A stretch of DNA of 39,324 nucleotides from Desulfosporosinus sp. (GCA_027353165.1 DAIEHY010000005.1:1-39324), one strand, 5' to 3'; numbered from the stretch's first letter, positions 32,487 to 38,853 are shown. A program made the numbers and translations. The notes: generated from the letters alone by a model not told the origin.

Positions 32487-32774
32487 TCAACACCTTGCCT
32501 TTACGTTTTTTCGTCCATTTTTCTTACGGCTTGATTTCGGGTAGTTGATATACTTACTATCCCTGGACTTAACCCCTTTTTGCACTTTCGGCATTGGGAG
32601 AATCGGCGTAAACGCAACTCGTGATCTTCCGTAGGCCCAATACCCTTCTCGCACCCTTTCGAGCACTACGCCACAGCCTGGAGTCCGGCAAAAGGATATA
32701 GTTTCATTGGCCTTGAATCGCATAGCTCGTCCACAGATACAGGTTGGGATTAACGCGGAAACTGACTTCAACAT
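32487..32774 (-). CDS. Small zinc-ribbon-like basic protein
   Basis: ATG 32774 is chosen because GGGGAGG lies seven bases upstream; the longer frame from 32816 overlaps the preceding gene. The 95-residue product has a zinc-ribbon pattern, C-I-C-G near residue 12 and C-R-T-P-G-C-G near residue 29, followed by a very basic tail (S-S-R-K-K-N-G-R-K-N-V-K). It could bind nucleic acid. No family name is assigned. Confidence 0.68.
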   Translation of the reverse strand: MLKSVSALIPTCICGRAMRFKANETISFCRTPGCGVVLERVREGYWAYGRSRVAFTPILPMPKVQKGVKSRDSKYINYPKSSRKKNGRKNVKARC

Positions 32775-32790
32775 GGAACCGCCTCCCCGA

Positions 32791-33402
32791 TTATTCAGAT
32801 TCGCCTTCTGTTTCAACTACCACGCCCCGGAAACGAATTCTGATATATTGGATCAGTACTAAGTAGGCCTCACCATATTGGCTGTCCCCGTGTCGGTTTA
32901 GCACGGCAGCCTCGAATTTATCGATCGACCCTTGGAAGCAACCCCGAGTAATTTCGATAGTTTCCTCCTTGGTCATGTACGCGGTAAGCGTGCCACTCTC
33001 TGAGCCCACTGAAGAAAACCAGGCTATGTGTTTTCTTGAGGACACCTGAGCATCGCCGTACACCTGAGCATCGCCGGACACCCGAGCATCGCCGGACACC
33101 CGAGCATCGCCGTACACCCGAGCATTGCCGGACACCCAAGCATTGCCGGACACCCGAGCATCGCCGTACACCCGAGCATCGCCGTACACCCGAGCATTGC
33201 CGGACACCTGAGCATTGCCGGACACCTGAGCATTGCCGGACACCCAAGCATTGCCGGACACCTGAGCAAGATTATCTTCTTTTTGAACCCAACCGCCCAG
33301 ATCGCCTTCTTTAACGTCCTCGAATGAACGAGTAGCTTTGATTTGGTGTAAAGTAATCCCGAAATATTCCTTGGTAACCTCGGTCAATATGAATTTTTGC
33401 AT
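32791..33402 (-). CDS. Hexapeptide-repeat (beta-solenoid) protein
   Basis: A 203-residue protein. The N-terminal 46 residues contain E-D-V-K-E-G-D-L-G-G-W-V-Q-K-E-D-N-L, the cap motif of YdcK-like and polymer-forming phage proteins. Residues 47-118 are twelve exact-length hexapeptides [QWR]-V-[SY]-G-[ND]-A plus a partial one, which would stack as four turns of a left-handed beta-helix. Residues 125-200 form a C-terminal domain (T-L-T-A-Y-M-T-K-E-E-T, F-E-A-A-V-L-N-R-H-G). The DNA of the repeats is nearly identical from unit to unit, so the number of turns may vary between relatives. Confidence 0.88.
   Translation of the reverse strand: MQKFILTEVTKEYFGITLHQIKATRSFEDVKEGDLGGWVQKEDNLAQVSGNAWVSGNAQVSGNAQVSGNARVYGDARVYGDARVSGNAWVSGNARVYGDARVSGDARVSGDAQVYGDAQVSSRKHIAWFSSVGSESGTLTAYMTKEETIEITRGCFQGSIDKFEAAVLNRHGDSQYGEAYLVLIQYIRIRFRGVVVETEGESE
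33040..33264 (-). repeat. 18-bp tandem repeat inside the solenoid gene
   Basis: Twelve and a half copies of an 18-base unit, on the plus strand about G-C-A-T-T/C-G-C-C-G-G/T-A-C-A-C-C-C/T-G-A. Variation is confined to a few positions that change Q/W/R, S/Y and N/D. The repeat leaves several frames open on both strands, which explains long open frames there that are not genes. Confidence 0.95.
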
Positions 33403-33434
33403 TTAATTGTGTCCTCCTTCAAATTCTTATGTTT

Positions 33435-33692
33435 TTAGCAGAAACTCTTAAATTTGTGGTATACTACAGGTGAATAATTTTCTTTAGCGGCTCTCTTCAG
33501 GAGGCTGCTTTTTTTTATGCGCTGGACTAGGCTATAACAGCTTACGGAGATATCCACCACGATAGGAAGGCTTGTCTGCTGATTGAAACCAACGCGGTTG
33601 ATTCTGATGTCGTCAGTAGCTAATTCCATGGTGTCGCGGAAGTCATTGTCTGACATTGGACCTACGATCGATTCAAGGATCATTCTGAGCAT
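33435..33692 (-). CDS. Unknown early protein, 85 residues
   Basis: ATG 33692 follows AAGGGGG by nine bases; a TTG two codons upstream is less likely. The first 60 residues (M-I-L-E-S-I-V-G-P-M-S-D-N-D-F-R, then E-L-A-T-D-D-I-R-I-N-R and P-I-V-V-D-I-S-V-S-C-Y) look like a folded protein, but no family is recognised. The last 25 residues are read through a promoter-terminator structure that faces the other way (33460-33515), so the C-terminus may simply be what that element encodes. Confidence 0.6.
   Translation of the reverse strand: MLRMILESIVGPMSDNDFRDTMELATDDIRINRVGFNQQTSLPIVVDISVSCYSLVQRIKKSSLLKRAAKENYSPVVYHKFKSFC
33460..33515 (+). ncRNA. Short plus-strand transcription unit: extended -10 promoter and hairpin with U run
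   Basis: TGGTATACT (33457-33465) is an extended -10 promoter element within the near-palindrome TGTGGTATACTACA (33456-33469). About 20 bases later AGCGGCTCTC-TTCA-GGAGGCTGCT forms a hairpin with some G-U pairs followed by eight T. This predicts a transcript of about 45 bases antisense to the 3' end of the 85-residue gene. The -35 region is weak. It is the only plus-strand signal in this operon. Confidence 0.5.
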
Positions 33693-33706
33693 TAGCAACT
33701 ACCCCC

Positions 33707-33847
33707 TTAGTCTGAGCAGCCTTCACAGTATCGCGGGTATCCGACTGGCTCCCCAATATAGCTGCCGCACATCTCACACAGCGTTCCATCAAGGTGCATT
33801 TCGGCAACCTCTGCCTCGCATGGCGTTCCTTCGTTAGAATTTGGCAC
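33707..33847 (-). CDS. 46-residue zinc-binding-type small protein
   Basis: GTG 33847 is preceded by GGGGAGGTG, eight bases upstream. The product has the sequence pattern L-D-G-T-L-C-E-M-C-G-S-Y-I-G-E-P-V-G-Y-P and then R-Y-C-E-G-C, giving two C-x-x-C pairs of a zinc ribbon, which recurs in small phage proteins of Bacillota. A longer frame in another register over the same bases (33673-33858) has no binding site and is rejected. The stop lies 15 bases before the next ATG. Confidence 0.82.
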   Translation of the reverse strand: MPNSNEGTPCEAEVAEMHLDGTLCEMCGSYIGEPVGYPRYCEGCSD

Positions 33848-33883
33848 TTGTTTTTCACCTCCCCTCAATGAGTTGTCCACCAG

Positions 33884-34012
33884 TTACAGTCGCATTGATC
33901 CACCACGGAAAATAACTGAGACTAGATGCTGGTCTTTCATCCGTTGTTGGTAGTCGGCTACGGCCAGACGGATGCGACGGGACTTGAGTAAGAACTTACG
34001 GAGTAGTTTCAT
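33884..34012 (-). CDS. 42-residue basic small protein
   Basis: ATG 34012 follows GCGAGGTGAAAACG, a good binding site. The product (M-K-L-L-R-K-F-L-L-K-S-R-R-I-R-L, then A-D-Y-Q-Q-R-M-K-D-Q-H) is an amphipathic, strongly basic helix. No family is known. It lies between the Rha-like gene and the zinc-binding small gene and is transcribed with them. Its size and charge would allow it to bind nucleic acid or a membrane surface. Confidence 0.65.
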   Translation of the reverse strand: MKLLRKFLLKSRRIRLAVADYQQRMKDQHLVSVIFRGGSMRL

Positions 34013-34050
34013 CGTTTTCACCTCGCTTTCAATAACCCACTTTTTCACAG

Positions 34051-34707
34051 TCACGCTATCGCCTTAACCGACCTGCGACTGAGTTGCTCTGTGAGGATCT
34101 TCTTCCTCTCCTGAAAATCAGGTATCCCCACGATCAGTCCAATATCGATCCGTTGGAGGACCTTAATACTCTCAATCTGTGCCGGTGTTAAGAATGGTCT
34201 GATTGAGGATACTTTGAAGAGATTATGGGTTTCCTTAAACTGCTTCGTTGACATCCCTAAGACGATGCGGTTGATCATGTCTAGTTCGTTTGAGAAGTGG
34301 TAATGCTTTGGCTCCTCGTGCTGGTCCATAATCGCTTGAGTGAATTCGGGGAAGTCTGCTTTGGCCTCGTAGAGATTACGAATGAAGGTTTCCATTTCGT
34401 TGAAGCGATTTATGTAGGCCTCTTTGAATTGTGCTGCCTTCTTTCCGGTGAATCCCATTACGATAAAAGCGAAGCCATCTTTGGTCATTAGGATCTCAGG
34501 CTGCTTTTTTCCTCGTGAATCCTTGTAAGTTGATGGCGTAAAATTCCGCCGCGAGAATTCCTCACTACAGTTACAATTTCTAATTGCTTCCAATACGTCT
34601 TTGTGTTCCTTATTGAAAACTTCAGCCACGTACCGGCTGCTAACAACTGGGACACTATTCTTTTCTGTTACGCCGTATATGTCATTTGGGAGAATTAAGT
34701 TACTCAT
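34051..34707 (-). CDS. Rha family phage regulatory protein
   Basis: A 218-residue protein behind AAGGAGGGACC. The N-terminal 105 residues carry the Rha pattern: V-P-V-V-S-S-R-Y-V-A-E-V-F-N-K-E-H-K-D-V-L, then the F-T-P-S-T-Y-K-D-S-R-G-K segment, M-T-K-D-G-F-A-F-I-V-M-G-F-T-G-K-K-A, and K-E-A-Y-I-N-R-F-N-E-M-E. The C-terminal 100 residues (from about 125) are a different helical domain. Rha proteins are linked to lytic-growth control in temperate phages and interfere with infection in some hosts lacking IHF. It is an early gene, second or third after the switch. Confidence 0.9.
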   Translation of the reverse strand: MSNLILPNDIYGVTEKNSVPVVSSRYVAEVFNKEHKDVLEAIRNCNCSEEFSRRNFTPSTYKDSRGKKQPEILMTKDGFAFIVMGFTGKKAAQFKEAYINRFNEMETFIRNLYEAKADFPEFTQAIMDQHEEPKHYHFSNELDMINRIVLGMSTKQFKETHNLFKVSSIRPFLTPAQIESIKVLQRIDIGLIVGIPDFQERKKILTEQLSRRSVKAIA

Positions 34708-34740
34708 GGTCCCTCCTTTTTGAGGACTAGTTTTTACGAA

Positions 34741-34872
34741 CTAAGCTTTAGCCTGTTCGATCTCCTCTGAAAAGTTCTTTAAAAATAAATTTGCCACTAA
34801 GTCAATCGCTTGCTGTGGGTTTGGGTGTGGTACGATTTTTACAGTAACTGTTAATTTGGGGCATTTCTTCAT
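34741..34872 (-). CDS. 43-residue small early protein
   Basis: ATG 34872 overlaps the stop of the Cro-like gene (ATGA). The product starts M-K-K-C-P-K-L-T-V-T-V-K-I-V-P-H-P and ends in a helix (A-I-D-L-V-A-N-L-F-L-K-N-F-S-E-E-I). This strand-then-helix pattern is common among tiny early phage proteins, without known function. The frame is too short for a family assignment, and coupling to the HTH gene is the main support. Confidence 0.6.
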   Translation of the reverse strand: MKKCPKLTVTVKIVPHPNPQQAIDLVANLFLKNFSEEIEQAKA

Positions 34873-35192
34873 TTTGAATCCACCCTCAGCGTTCCATATT
34901 CGCAAGTTTCTTCACGTGATCGATTCCCGCGCATAGTTGGGCATAAAGGGCTATCTCTTTCTTTTCCCTCTTTTGCTTTATTATCACTATTAGTTGTATT
35001 GAAAGGCAAAAAAATATCTTCCAACTTACACCCAAATAGTTCTGCCATTCTAATAGCTAAGAGTGAACCGGGCCTTTTTAACCCCTCTTCCATTTGGTAC
35101 ATCATTCCTGCGCTTATCCCTAGTTTTTGTGCACTTTTCTTTGCTGTTTCAAATCCGGATCTAACTCTCAGTTGGGTAATGTGGTTTGCCAT
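34869..35192 (-). CDS. XRE-type HTH, Cro-like regulator
   Basis: A 107-residue protein, first gene of the leftward early operon, behind GGTGGTGATGAG. The HTH covers residues about 5-60 (L-R-V-R-S-G-F-E-T-A-K-K-S-A-Q-K-L-G-I-S-A-G-M-M-Y shows the two recognition helices, with E-E-G-L-K-R-P after them). The C-terminal 45 residues are polar and probably disordered. It is transcribed from the promoter at 35215-35243, divergent from the repressor gene, and would repress or balance repressor synthesis. Confidence 0.85.
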   Translation of the reverse strand: MANHITQLRVRSGFETAKKSAQKLGISAGMMYQMEEGLKRPGSLLAIRMAELFGCKLEDIFLPFNTTNSDNKAKEGKERDSPLCPTMRGNRSREETCEYGTLRVDSK

Positions 35193-35214
35193 CTCATCAC
35201 CACCTTTCTAGTTC

Positions 35215-35243
35215 ACAATACAACTATTAGTTACATAAATCAA
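35215..35243 (-). promoter_or_regulatory. Leftward early promoter
   Basis: On the minus strand TTGATT (35243-35238), a 17-base spacer and TATTGT (35220-35215) lie 23 bases before the Cro-like start. A palindromic operator (35222-35232) fills the spacer, so repressor binding would block it directly. Confidence 0.6.
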
Positions 35244-35363
35244 GTCCAAATACAACTAATAGTGTTATATTATGTCGTATTGTCTCTCTAATGCTCCGAA
35301 TTACTCAATCATTCGCAGAATATCACTTAATGTTGTATTGACTGAAATTATAACTAACGGTTA
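35222..35363. promoter_or_regulatory. Three operator-like palindromes of the lysogeny switch
   Basis: AACTATTAGTT at 35222-35232, AACTAATAGTG(TT) at 35254-35266 and TAACTAACGGTTA at 35351-35363 share a T-A-A-C-T-A half-site. The first lies in the spacer of the leftward promoter and the third in the spacer of the rightward promoter. They are the likely binding sites of the repressor and/or the Cro-like protein. Confidence 0.6.
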
Positions 35364-35367
35364 TAAT
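35338..35367 (+). promoter_or_regulatory. Repressor promoter
   Basis: TTGACT (35338-35343), an 18-base spacer and a perfect TATAAT (35362-35367) stand 22 bases before ATG 35389. The position rules out the longer open frame that begins at 35272, because that start would lie upstream of the promoter. Confidence 0.82.
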
Positions 35368-35388
35368 ACAAATAGAGGTGATATAGAA

Positions 35389-35994
35389 ATGATCGGTAGA
35401 ATAATTAAAGACCTTAGGGCCAATAAGAGCGTAACGCAAGAAGAATTAGGTAAGGCTATCAGCCTCACTACTTCTATGATCGGCATGTATGAAACTGAAG
35501 CTAGAAAACCAAGCTTGGAGGTACTAAAGAAACTCGCAGACTATTTTAACGTATCAACCGATTTTCTACTTGGCAGAGGGGATTTTAATGAAGGATGGGT
35601 TATAAGAGAAGAGCGAGAATCCCAAGGACTATCAGCTAAAGAGCTAGGACTAGCCGTGGGCGTAGATGAGTTTGAGATTTTGCAATACGAATCCGATGAC
35701 TCGCCTATTAGTCGTCCGCTGATCGAAAAAATAACAAAAGCGCTGGGCACGTCATTCCTTGCTCTACTTAATAAGCATGGGCTCTACGACGAACAGATAC
35801 CTGCTCATTTCAACGGGGATGTGGATAAATACATAGCTTTCAAAGAGGCTGAAGCCCAAGACGCGCAAAGTGAAACACGCGACGTTGAGACAATAGCCGC
35901 ACACCACGAGAGGGAGGAATGGACGGAGGAAGAATTAACAGATATCGAGAAATTTAAAGAGTTTGTACGTTCTAAACGGAACAACAATAATTGA
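35389..35994 (+). CDS. Prophage repressor with two HTH domains
   Basis: ATG 35389 follows AGAGGTGAT and the promoter at 35338-35367. The 201-residue product has a first XRE HTH at about 3-62 (T-Q-E-E-L-G-K-A-I-S-L-T-T-S-M-I-G-M-Y) with the usual Y-F-N-V-S-T-D-F-L-L-G-R linker, and a second HTH-like region at about 70-125 (S-A-K-E-L-G-L-A-V-G-V-D-E-F-E-I-L). The acidic tail (W-T-E-E-E-L-T-D-I-E-K-F-K-E-F-V) may be the target of the ImmA-like protein encoded next. There is no LexA-like self-cleavage domain, in keeping with an ImmR/ImmA-type switch. Confidence 0.88.
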   Translation: MIGRIIKDLRANKSVTQEELGKAISLTTSMIGMYETEARKPSLEVLKKLADYFNVSTDFLLGRGDFNEGWVIREERESQGLSAKELGLAVGVDEFEILQYESDDSPISRPLIEKITKALGTSFLALLNKHGLYDEQIPAHFNGDVDKYIAFKEAEAQDAQSETRDVETIAAHHEREEWTEEELTDIEKFKEFVRSKRNNNN

Positions 35995-36007
35995 ACTGAG
36001 GTGATCC

Positions 36008-36472
36008 ATGCTTTATCAAATGCTTCTTAACGAAGCGGATAGACAGAATGTTGCCGTGTATGAGAACTCCATGGGATCTAAGATCAAGGGTCTTTACGGA
36101 GATAATATAATTTGGCTTAACCGGGGATTGGCATCGAAGACAGAAAAAACATGCGTCCTTGCTGAAGAGATGGGGCATTACTATACAACCTATGGAAATA
36201 TCTTAAATCAAAAAAAGATAGTCAATGTAAAGCAGGAGAAACGCGCCAGAAATTGGGCCTATGAAAAATTGATGCCTCTTGAAATGTTTACTAAGGCATT
36301 TGAAGCAAGTGTTTCTAATCGTTATGAGTTGGCAGAATTTTTAGGGATAACCGAGGCTTTTTTAGAAAAGGGCATAGGGCATTACAAAGAAAAATTTGGT
36401 TTATACACCGAATGGGATGATTATCTTATTTATTTTGATCCCCTTGGAGTAATTAAGCTATTTGATGGCTAA
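36008..36472 (+). CDS. ImmA/IrrE-type protein, likely repressor-cleaving
   Basis: A 154-residue protein 13 bases after the repressor gene, with GAGGTGATCC before its ATG. The metalloprotease helix reads C-V-L-A-E-E-M-G-H-Y-Y-T-T: the E-x-x-H half of the HExxH motif is present, but the first His is replaced by Glu, as in a phage subgroup of this family. A further region with the pattern R-A-R-N-W-A-Y-E-K-L-M-P and E-L-A-E-F-L-G-I-T follows, typical of ImmA proteins. In ICEBs1 the homologue cleaves the repressor to start excision. Whether the altered motif still binds zinc is not clear from sequence. Confidence 0.85.
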   Translation: MLYQMLLNEADRQNVAVYENSMGSKIKGLYGDNIIWLNRGLASKTEKTCVLAEEMGHYYTTYGNILNQKKIVNVKQEKRARNWAYEKLMPLEMFTKAFEASVSNRYELAEFLGITEAFLEKGIGHYKEKFGLYTEWDDYLIYFDPLGVIKLFDG

Positions 36473-36497
36473 CTTTGAATTAGATGAGGTATTAGAT

Positions 36498-38039
36498 ATG
36501 AATGCTATTCGCGCGGCGGCATACGCAAGATATAGCTCAGACAACCAGCGGGAAGAATCCATTACGGCCCAACTTAGTGCCGTAAAAGAATATTGCCAGC
36601 ATAAAGGTTATGTTCTTACGAACGTGTATACCGATGAAGCCAAAACTGCGACCACAGATCACAGGGCTGGTTTTCAAAAAATGATTGCGGATAGCGGACT
36701 TAATCTATTCGACGTGGTTATCGTACATAAGTTTGATAGGTTTGCCCGTAATCGGTATGACTCAGCCTCTTATAAAAGAAAATTAAAAGTTAATAAGGTT
36801 CGACTTGAAAGCATTTTGGAGCAACTTGACGACTCACCAGAGTCAGTTATCCTAGAATCTGTTTTAGAAGGCATGGCTGAGTATTATTCGAAAAACCTTG
36901 CACGTGAAGTTAGAAAAGGCCTGCAAGAAAACGCAAAAGCGGGGATACACAACGGTGGCCGCGCTCCATACGGTTTAAAGGTCAACCCTATCACTAGAAA
37001 ATACGAGATCGATGAGACTCAGTATAAGGCTGTCCAGATGTATTTCAACGGAGTTATCGCCGGTATACCACTTGCCGAAATTGCCCGCCGAATTAATGCC
37101 GAGGGATTCCGAACATATACCGGCGATAAGTTTAAAATAACTAGTTTTGATACCTGGGCGTATAACAGAAAATATAAGGGTGATTATGCTTGGGATGTTT
37201 CGACTAAGAAAGACGCGGAGGGAAAACGAAACGGACACACTAAAAAACCACTGGAAGAACAAACTATAATACCCGGTGTGATACCGGCCATAATTTCAGT
37301 TGAACTATGGGAAAGGGTGAATTCCTTGATGAAAGAAAGACAGCGAACAGGCGGAAGTATGACAGCGAAAGAAATCTACCTGCTTAGTGGAAAGGTTACT
37401 TGCGGTAGCTGTGGCTCTAATTACTTTGGTGAACGCTATAATAGCCGCGGAAAACACTATGCATATTACAAATGTTCGGGGAAATGCGGAAATAAAGGGA
37501 TTGATAAAGACGTATTAGAAAACTCTGTTTCAGAAAAATTAGTAGCGACTTGTTTCAATGAATATAGCATGAAAGAAATAGCGGATAGGGTTAAACAACT
37601 CTATTCAGAACGAAAGAAGAATATTAATAACGAAATAGAGCCAATAAAAAAGGAAATCAGTAAACTAGCGCTTAAAATAAATAATTGGCTGGATTTGATA
37701 GGTGAAGGAACCCCTGAAAAACACTTGTACGCCCAAAAGATAAGCGAAGCGAATGAGAAGAAAACATTTCTCGAATCACAGCTCGTAAAAATGAATGTTA
37801 TAGCCGATACGCAATCAATCGATGAATCAATTCTCATTAAAGTACTTAACGCCAAAAAAGACCAGCTCCTATCTGCCGATGATGGCGATAGAAAGCAAGT
37901 CTTTCAGGAGTATGTTGATAAAGTTGTTGTTAATAAAGTTCAAGACGATGAGGTTAACATCGAATTAACTGTTAGGTGCTTCAATGGCGGAGGCGAACTG
38001 ACACTCCTGAAGCACCTAACATTTTCCTATCAGAAATAA
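36498..38039 (+). CDS. int: Large serine recombinase (integrase)
   Basis: I set the start at ATG 36498 (513 residues), eight bases after GATGAGG; ATG 36465 inside the ImmA gene lacks a well-placed site. The resolvase domain (1-150) has the catalytic serine in Y-A-R-Y-S-S-D and conserved H-K-F-D-R-F-A-R-N. The recombinase domain follows with G-G-R-A-P-Y-G-L and A-R-R-I-N-A-E-G-F, then a zinc ribbon (C-G-S-C-G ... C-S-G-K-C) near 310-340 and a coiled coil (about 370-430). It would insert and, with a directionality factor, excise the prophage. The 3' end contains perfect inverted repeats. Confidence 0.95.
   Translation: MNAIRAAAYARYSSDNQREESITAQLSAVKEYCQHKGYVLTNVYTDEAKTATTDHRAGFQKMIADSGLNLFDVVIVHKFDRFARNRYDSASYKRKLKVNKVRLESILEQLDDSPESVILESVLEGMAEYYSKNLAREVRKGLQENAKAGIHNGGRAPYGLKVNPITRKYEIDETQYKAVQMYFNGVIAGIPLAEIARRINAEGFRTYTGDKFKITSFDTWAYNRKYKGDYAWDVSTKKDAEGKRNGHTKKPLEEQTIIPGVIPAIISVELWERVNSLMKERQRTGGSMTAKEIYLLSGKVTCGSCGSNYFGERYNSRGKHYAYYKCSGKCGNKGIDKDVLENSVSEKLVATCFNEYSMKEIADRVKQLYSERKKNINNEIEPIKKEISKLALKINNWLDLIGEGTPEKHLYAQKISEANEKKTFLESQLVKMNVIADTQSIDESILIKVLNAKKDQLLSADDGDRKQVFQEYVDKVVVNKVQDDEVNIELTVRCFNGGGELTLLKHLTFSYQK
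37971..38020. repeat. Perfect 13-bp inverted repeat in the end of the integrase gene
   Basis: GTTAGGTGCTTCA (37971-37983) and TGAAGCACCTAAC (38008-38020) are exact reverse complements with 24 bases between them, all inside coding sequence. Exact symmetry of this length inside a gene end is unlikely by chance and could mark an attachment-site arm or an RNA structure. Confidence 0.85.
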
Positions 38040-38087
38040 ACCAAAGTCTCCTGCATGGAGTGCCGGGGCTTTTGTTTATTTCTGATA
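38028..38087 (+). terminator. Large hairpin spanning the integrase stop codon
   Basis: TATCAGAAATAAAC (38028-38041) and GTTTATTTCTGATA (38074-38087) are exact 14-bp arms around a 32-base loop that contains CTCC-TGCAT-GGAG and ends GCTTTTG. The TAA stop at 38037-38039 lies in the left arm. It probably ends integrase transcription and blocks read-through from the convergent gene at 38133. Confidence 0.65.
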
Positions 38088-38132
38088 ACTGTTGTATAAT
38101 TTCTTCTCCCCCAGGCGCACTTCTTCCAAAAT

Positions 38133-38444
38133 CTATTTTGCTAAGTTCATGCCTAACGATAGACACTTAAGACAGGCTTTATGAAGTAATGAGTAATCAT
38201 TGAGACTTCTATAACTCTCGTGTTCTAAAAGTAATTTCGTAGGTTTAGCTCCTAAAGCCCTTAAATTTCTTAAAGCATCTATGGATTTATTACTATTATC
38301 TTGAAAGCTTGATTCTAGCAAACATTCTCTGTGGGCTCGATCAATAACACCATCGATTAGATTATTTGTATGCTTAGTTGCTTCATCTAGTAATGTGTAT
38401 TCAGCAGAGATCCCCGCGGATTGCATTGTGGTCTTGAACATCAT
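38133..38444 (-). CDS. Unknown protein paired with an HTH gene
   Basis: A 103-residue protein whose ATG at 38444 overlaps the HTH gene stop (ATGA) and uses the AAGGAGG site in that gene's last codons. It is helical and has two Cys-containing segments near the end (K-A-C-L-K-C-L-S-L-G-M). The central block N-L-I-D-G-V-I-D-R-A-H-R-E-C-L-L is not recognised. Together with the HTH gene it looks like a two-gene unit. It lies outside the core prophage, convergent with the integrase. Confidence 0.65.
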   Translation of the reverse strand: MMFKTTMQSAGISAEYTLLDEATKHTNNLIDGVIDRAHRECLLESSFQDNSNKSIDALRNLRALGAKPTKLLLEHESYRSLNDYSLLHKACLKCLSLGMNLAK

Positions 38445-38635
38445 TCTTCCTCCTTATAAAGCGCGCCTATTTCAACTCCTAGTGCTACTGCAATTATTGA
38501 CAATGCTTTTACTCCAGGATCCCTCCCTTCCTCAATCGCTGCAATGTATCCCTTGCTTAGCCCTGTGGCCTTAGCTAGATCGCTCTGAGTCCATCCTTTT
38601 TCCTTGCGGAGCTTTACAATAAGCTTGCCTACCAT
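38441..38635 (-). CDS. Small XRE-type HTH protein
   Basis: A 64-residue protein that is essentially one HTH domain: I-V-K-L-R-K-E-K-G-W-T-Q-S-D-L-A-K-A-T-G-L-S-K-G-Y-I is the helix-turn-helix in the standard place, then I-E-E-G-R-D-P-G and the closing helix. The last residues are K-E-E-E. It starts with ATG 38635 behind AAGGGAA. The downstream gene overlaps it by four bases. It could be a repressor of its own operon or an antitoxin-like partner. Confidence 0.85.
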   Translation of the reverse strand: MVGKLIVKLRKEKGWTQSDLAKATGLSKGYIAAIEEGRDPGVKALSIIAVALGVEIGALYKEEE

Positions 38636-38680
38636 TTTGTCATTCCCTTGATGCTACCTATAAGTCTATAACTAAAGTCG

Positions 38681-38687
38681 TGTCGAA
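38681..38687 (+). promoter_or_regulatory. Candidate Spo0A box
   Basis: TGTCGAA matches the consensus 0A box exactly, 46 bases before the HTH gene start. Two one-mismatch copies on the other strand (38724-38730 and 38776-38782, TGTCGCA and TGTCGTA) lie in the same intergenic region. The motif is only seven bases, so chance is a real alternative. Confidence 0.25.
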
Positions 38688-38750
38688 TAAGGCAGTATTA
38701 ACTACTTCTAAAAGTACATATTCTGCGACAAAGTTAGACTAAATCAAACT

Positions 38751-38776
38751 AAAATATAGAATTATTTCTATATTTT
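38751..38776. repeat. Palindrome with TATAGAATTATTTCTATA core, left copy
   Basis: AAAATATAGAA and TTCTATATTTT are exact 11-bp arms around TTAT. The 18-base core (38755-38772) is the reverse complement of the core of the right copy at 39093-39110. It lies between the two divergent HTH genes and could be an operator. Confidence 0.85.
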
Positions 38777-38853
38777 ACGACATAACCACCCTATTCCGCC
38801 ATGGAAGGATTTATGAGATATTTGCTGAATGGTTATCCGTGGCGGTGATTTGT

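Noticed and set aside
33046-33266. Possible CRISPR array
   Set aside because: The units are contiguous 18-mers without spacers and encode a regular hexapeptide protein.
33036-33314. Long plus- and minus-strand open frames over the 18-bp repeat
   Set aside because: Any 18-base repeat without stops gives open frames in several registers; only the frame with the cap motif and binding site is supported.
33673-33858. 61-codon minus-strand frame
   Set aside because: It overlaps the well-supported 46-residue zinc-binding protein in a different register and lacks a binding site.
35272-35388. Extension of the repressor to an ATG at 35272
   Set aside because: A near-consensus promoter lies inside this stretch and ATG 35389 has a proper ribosome binding site.
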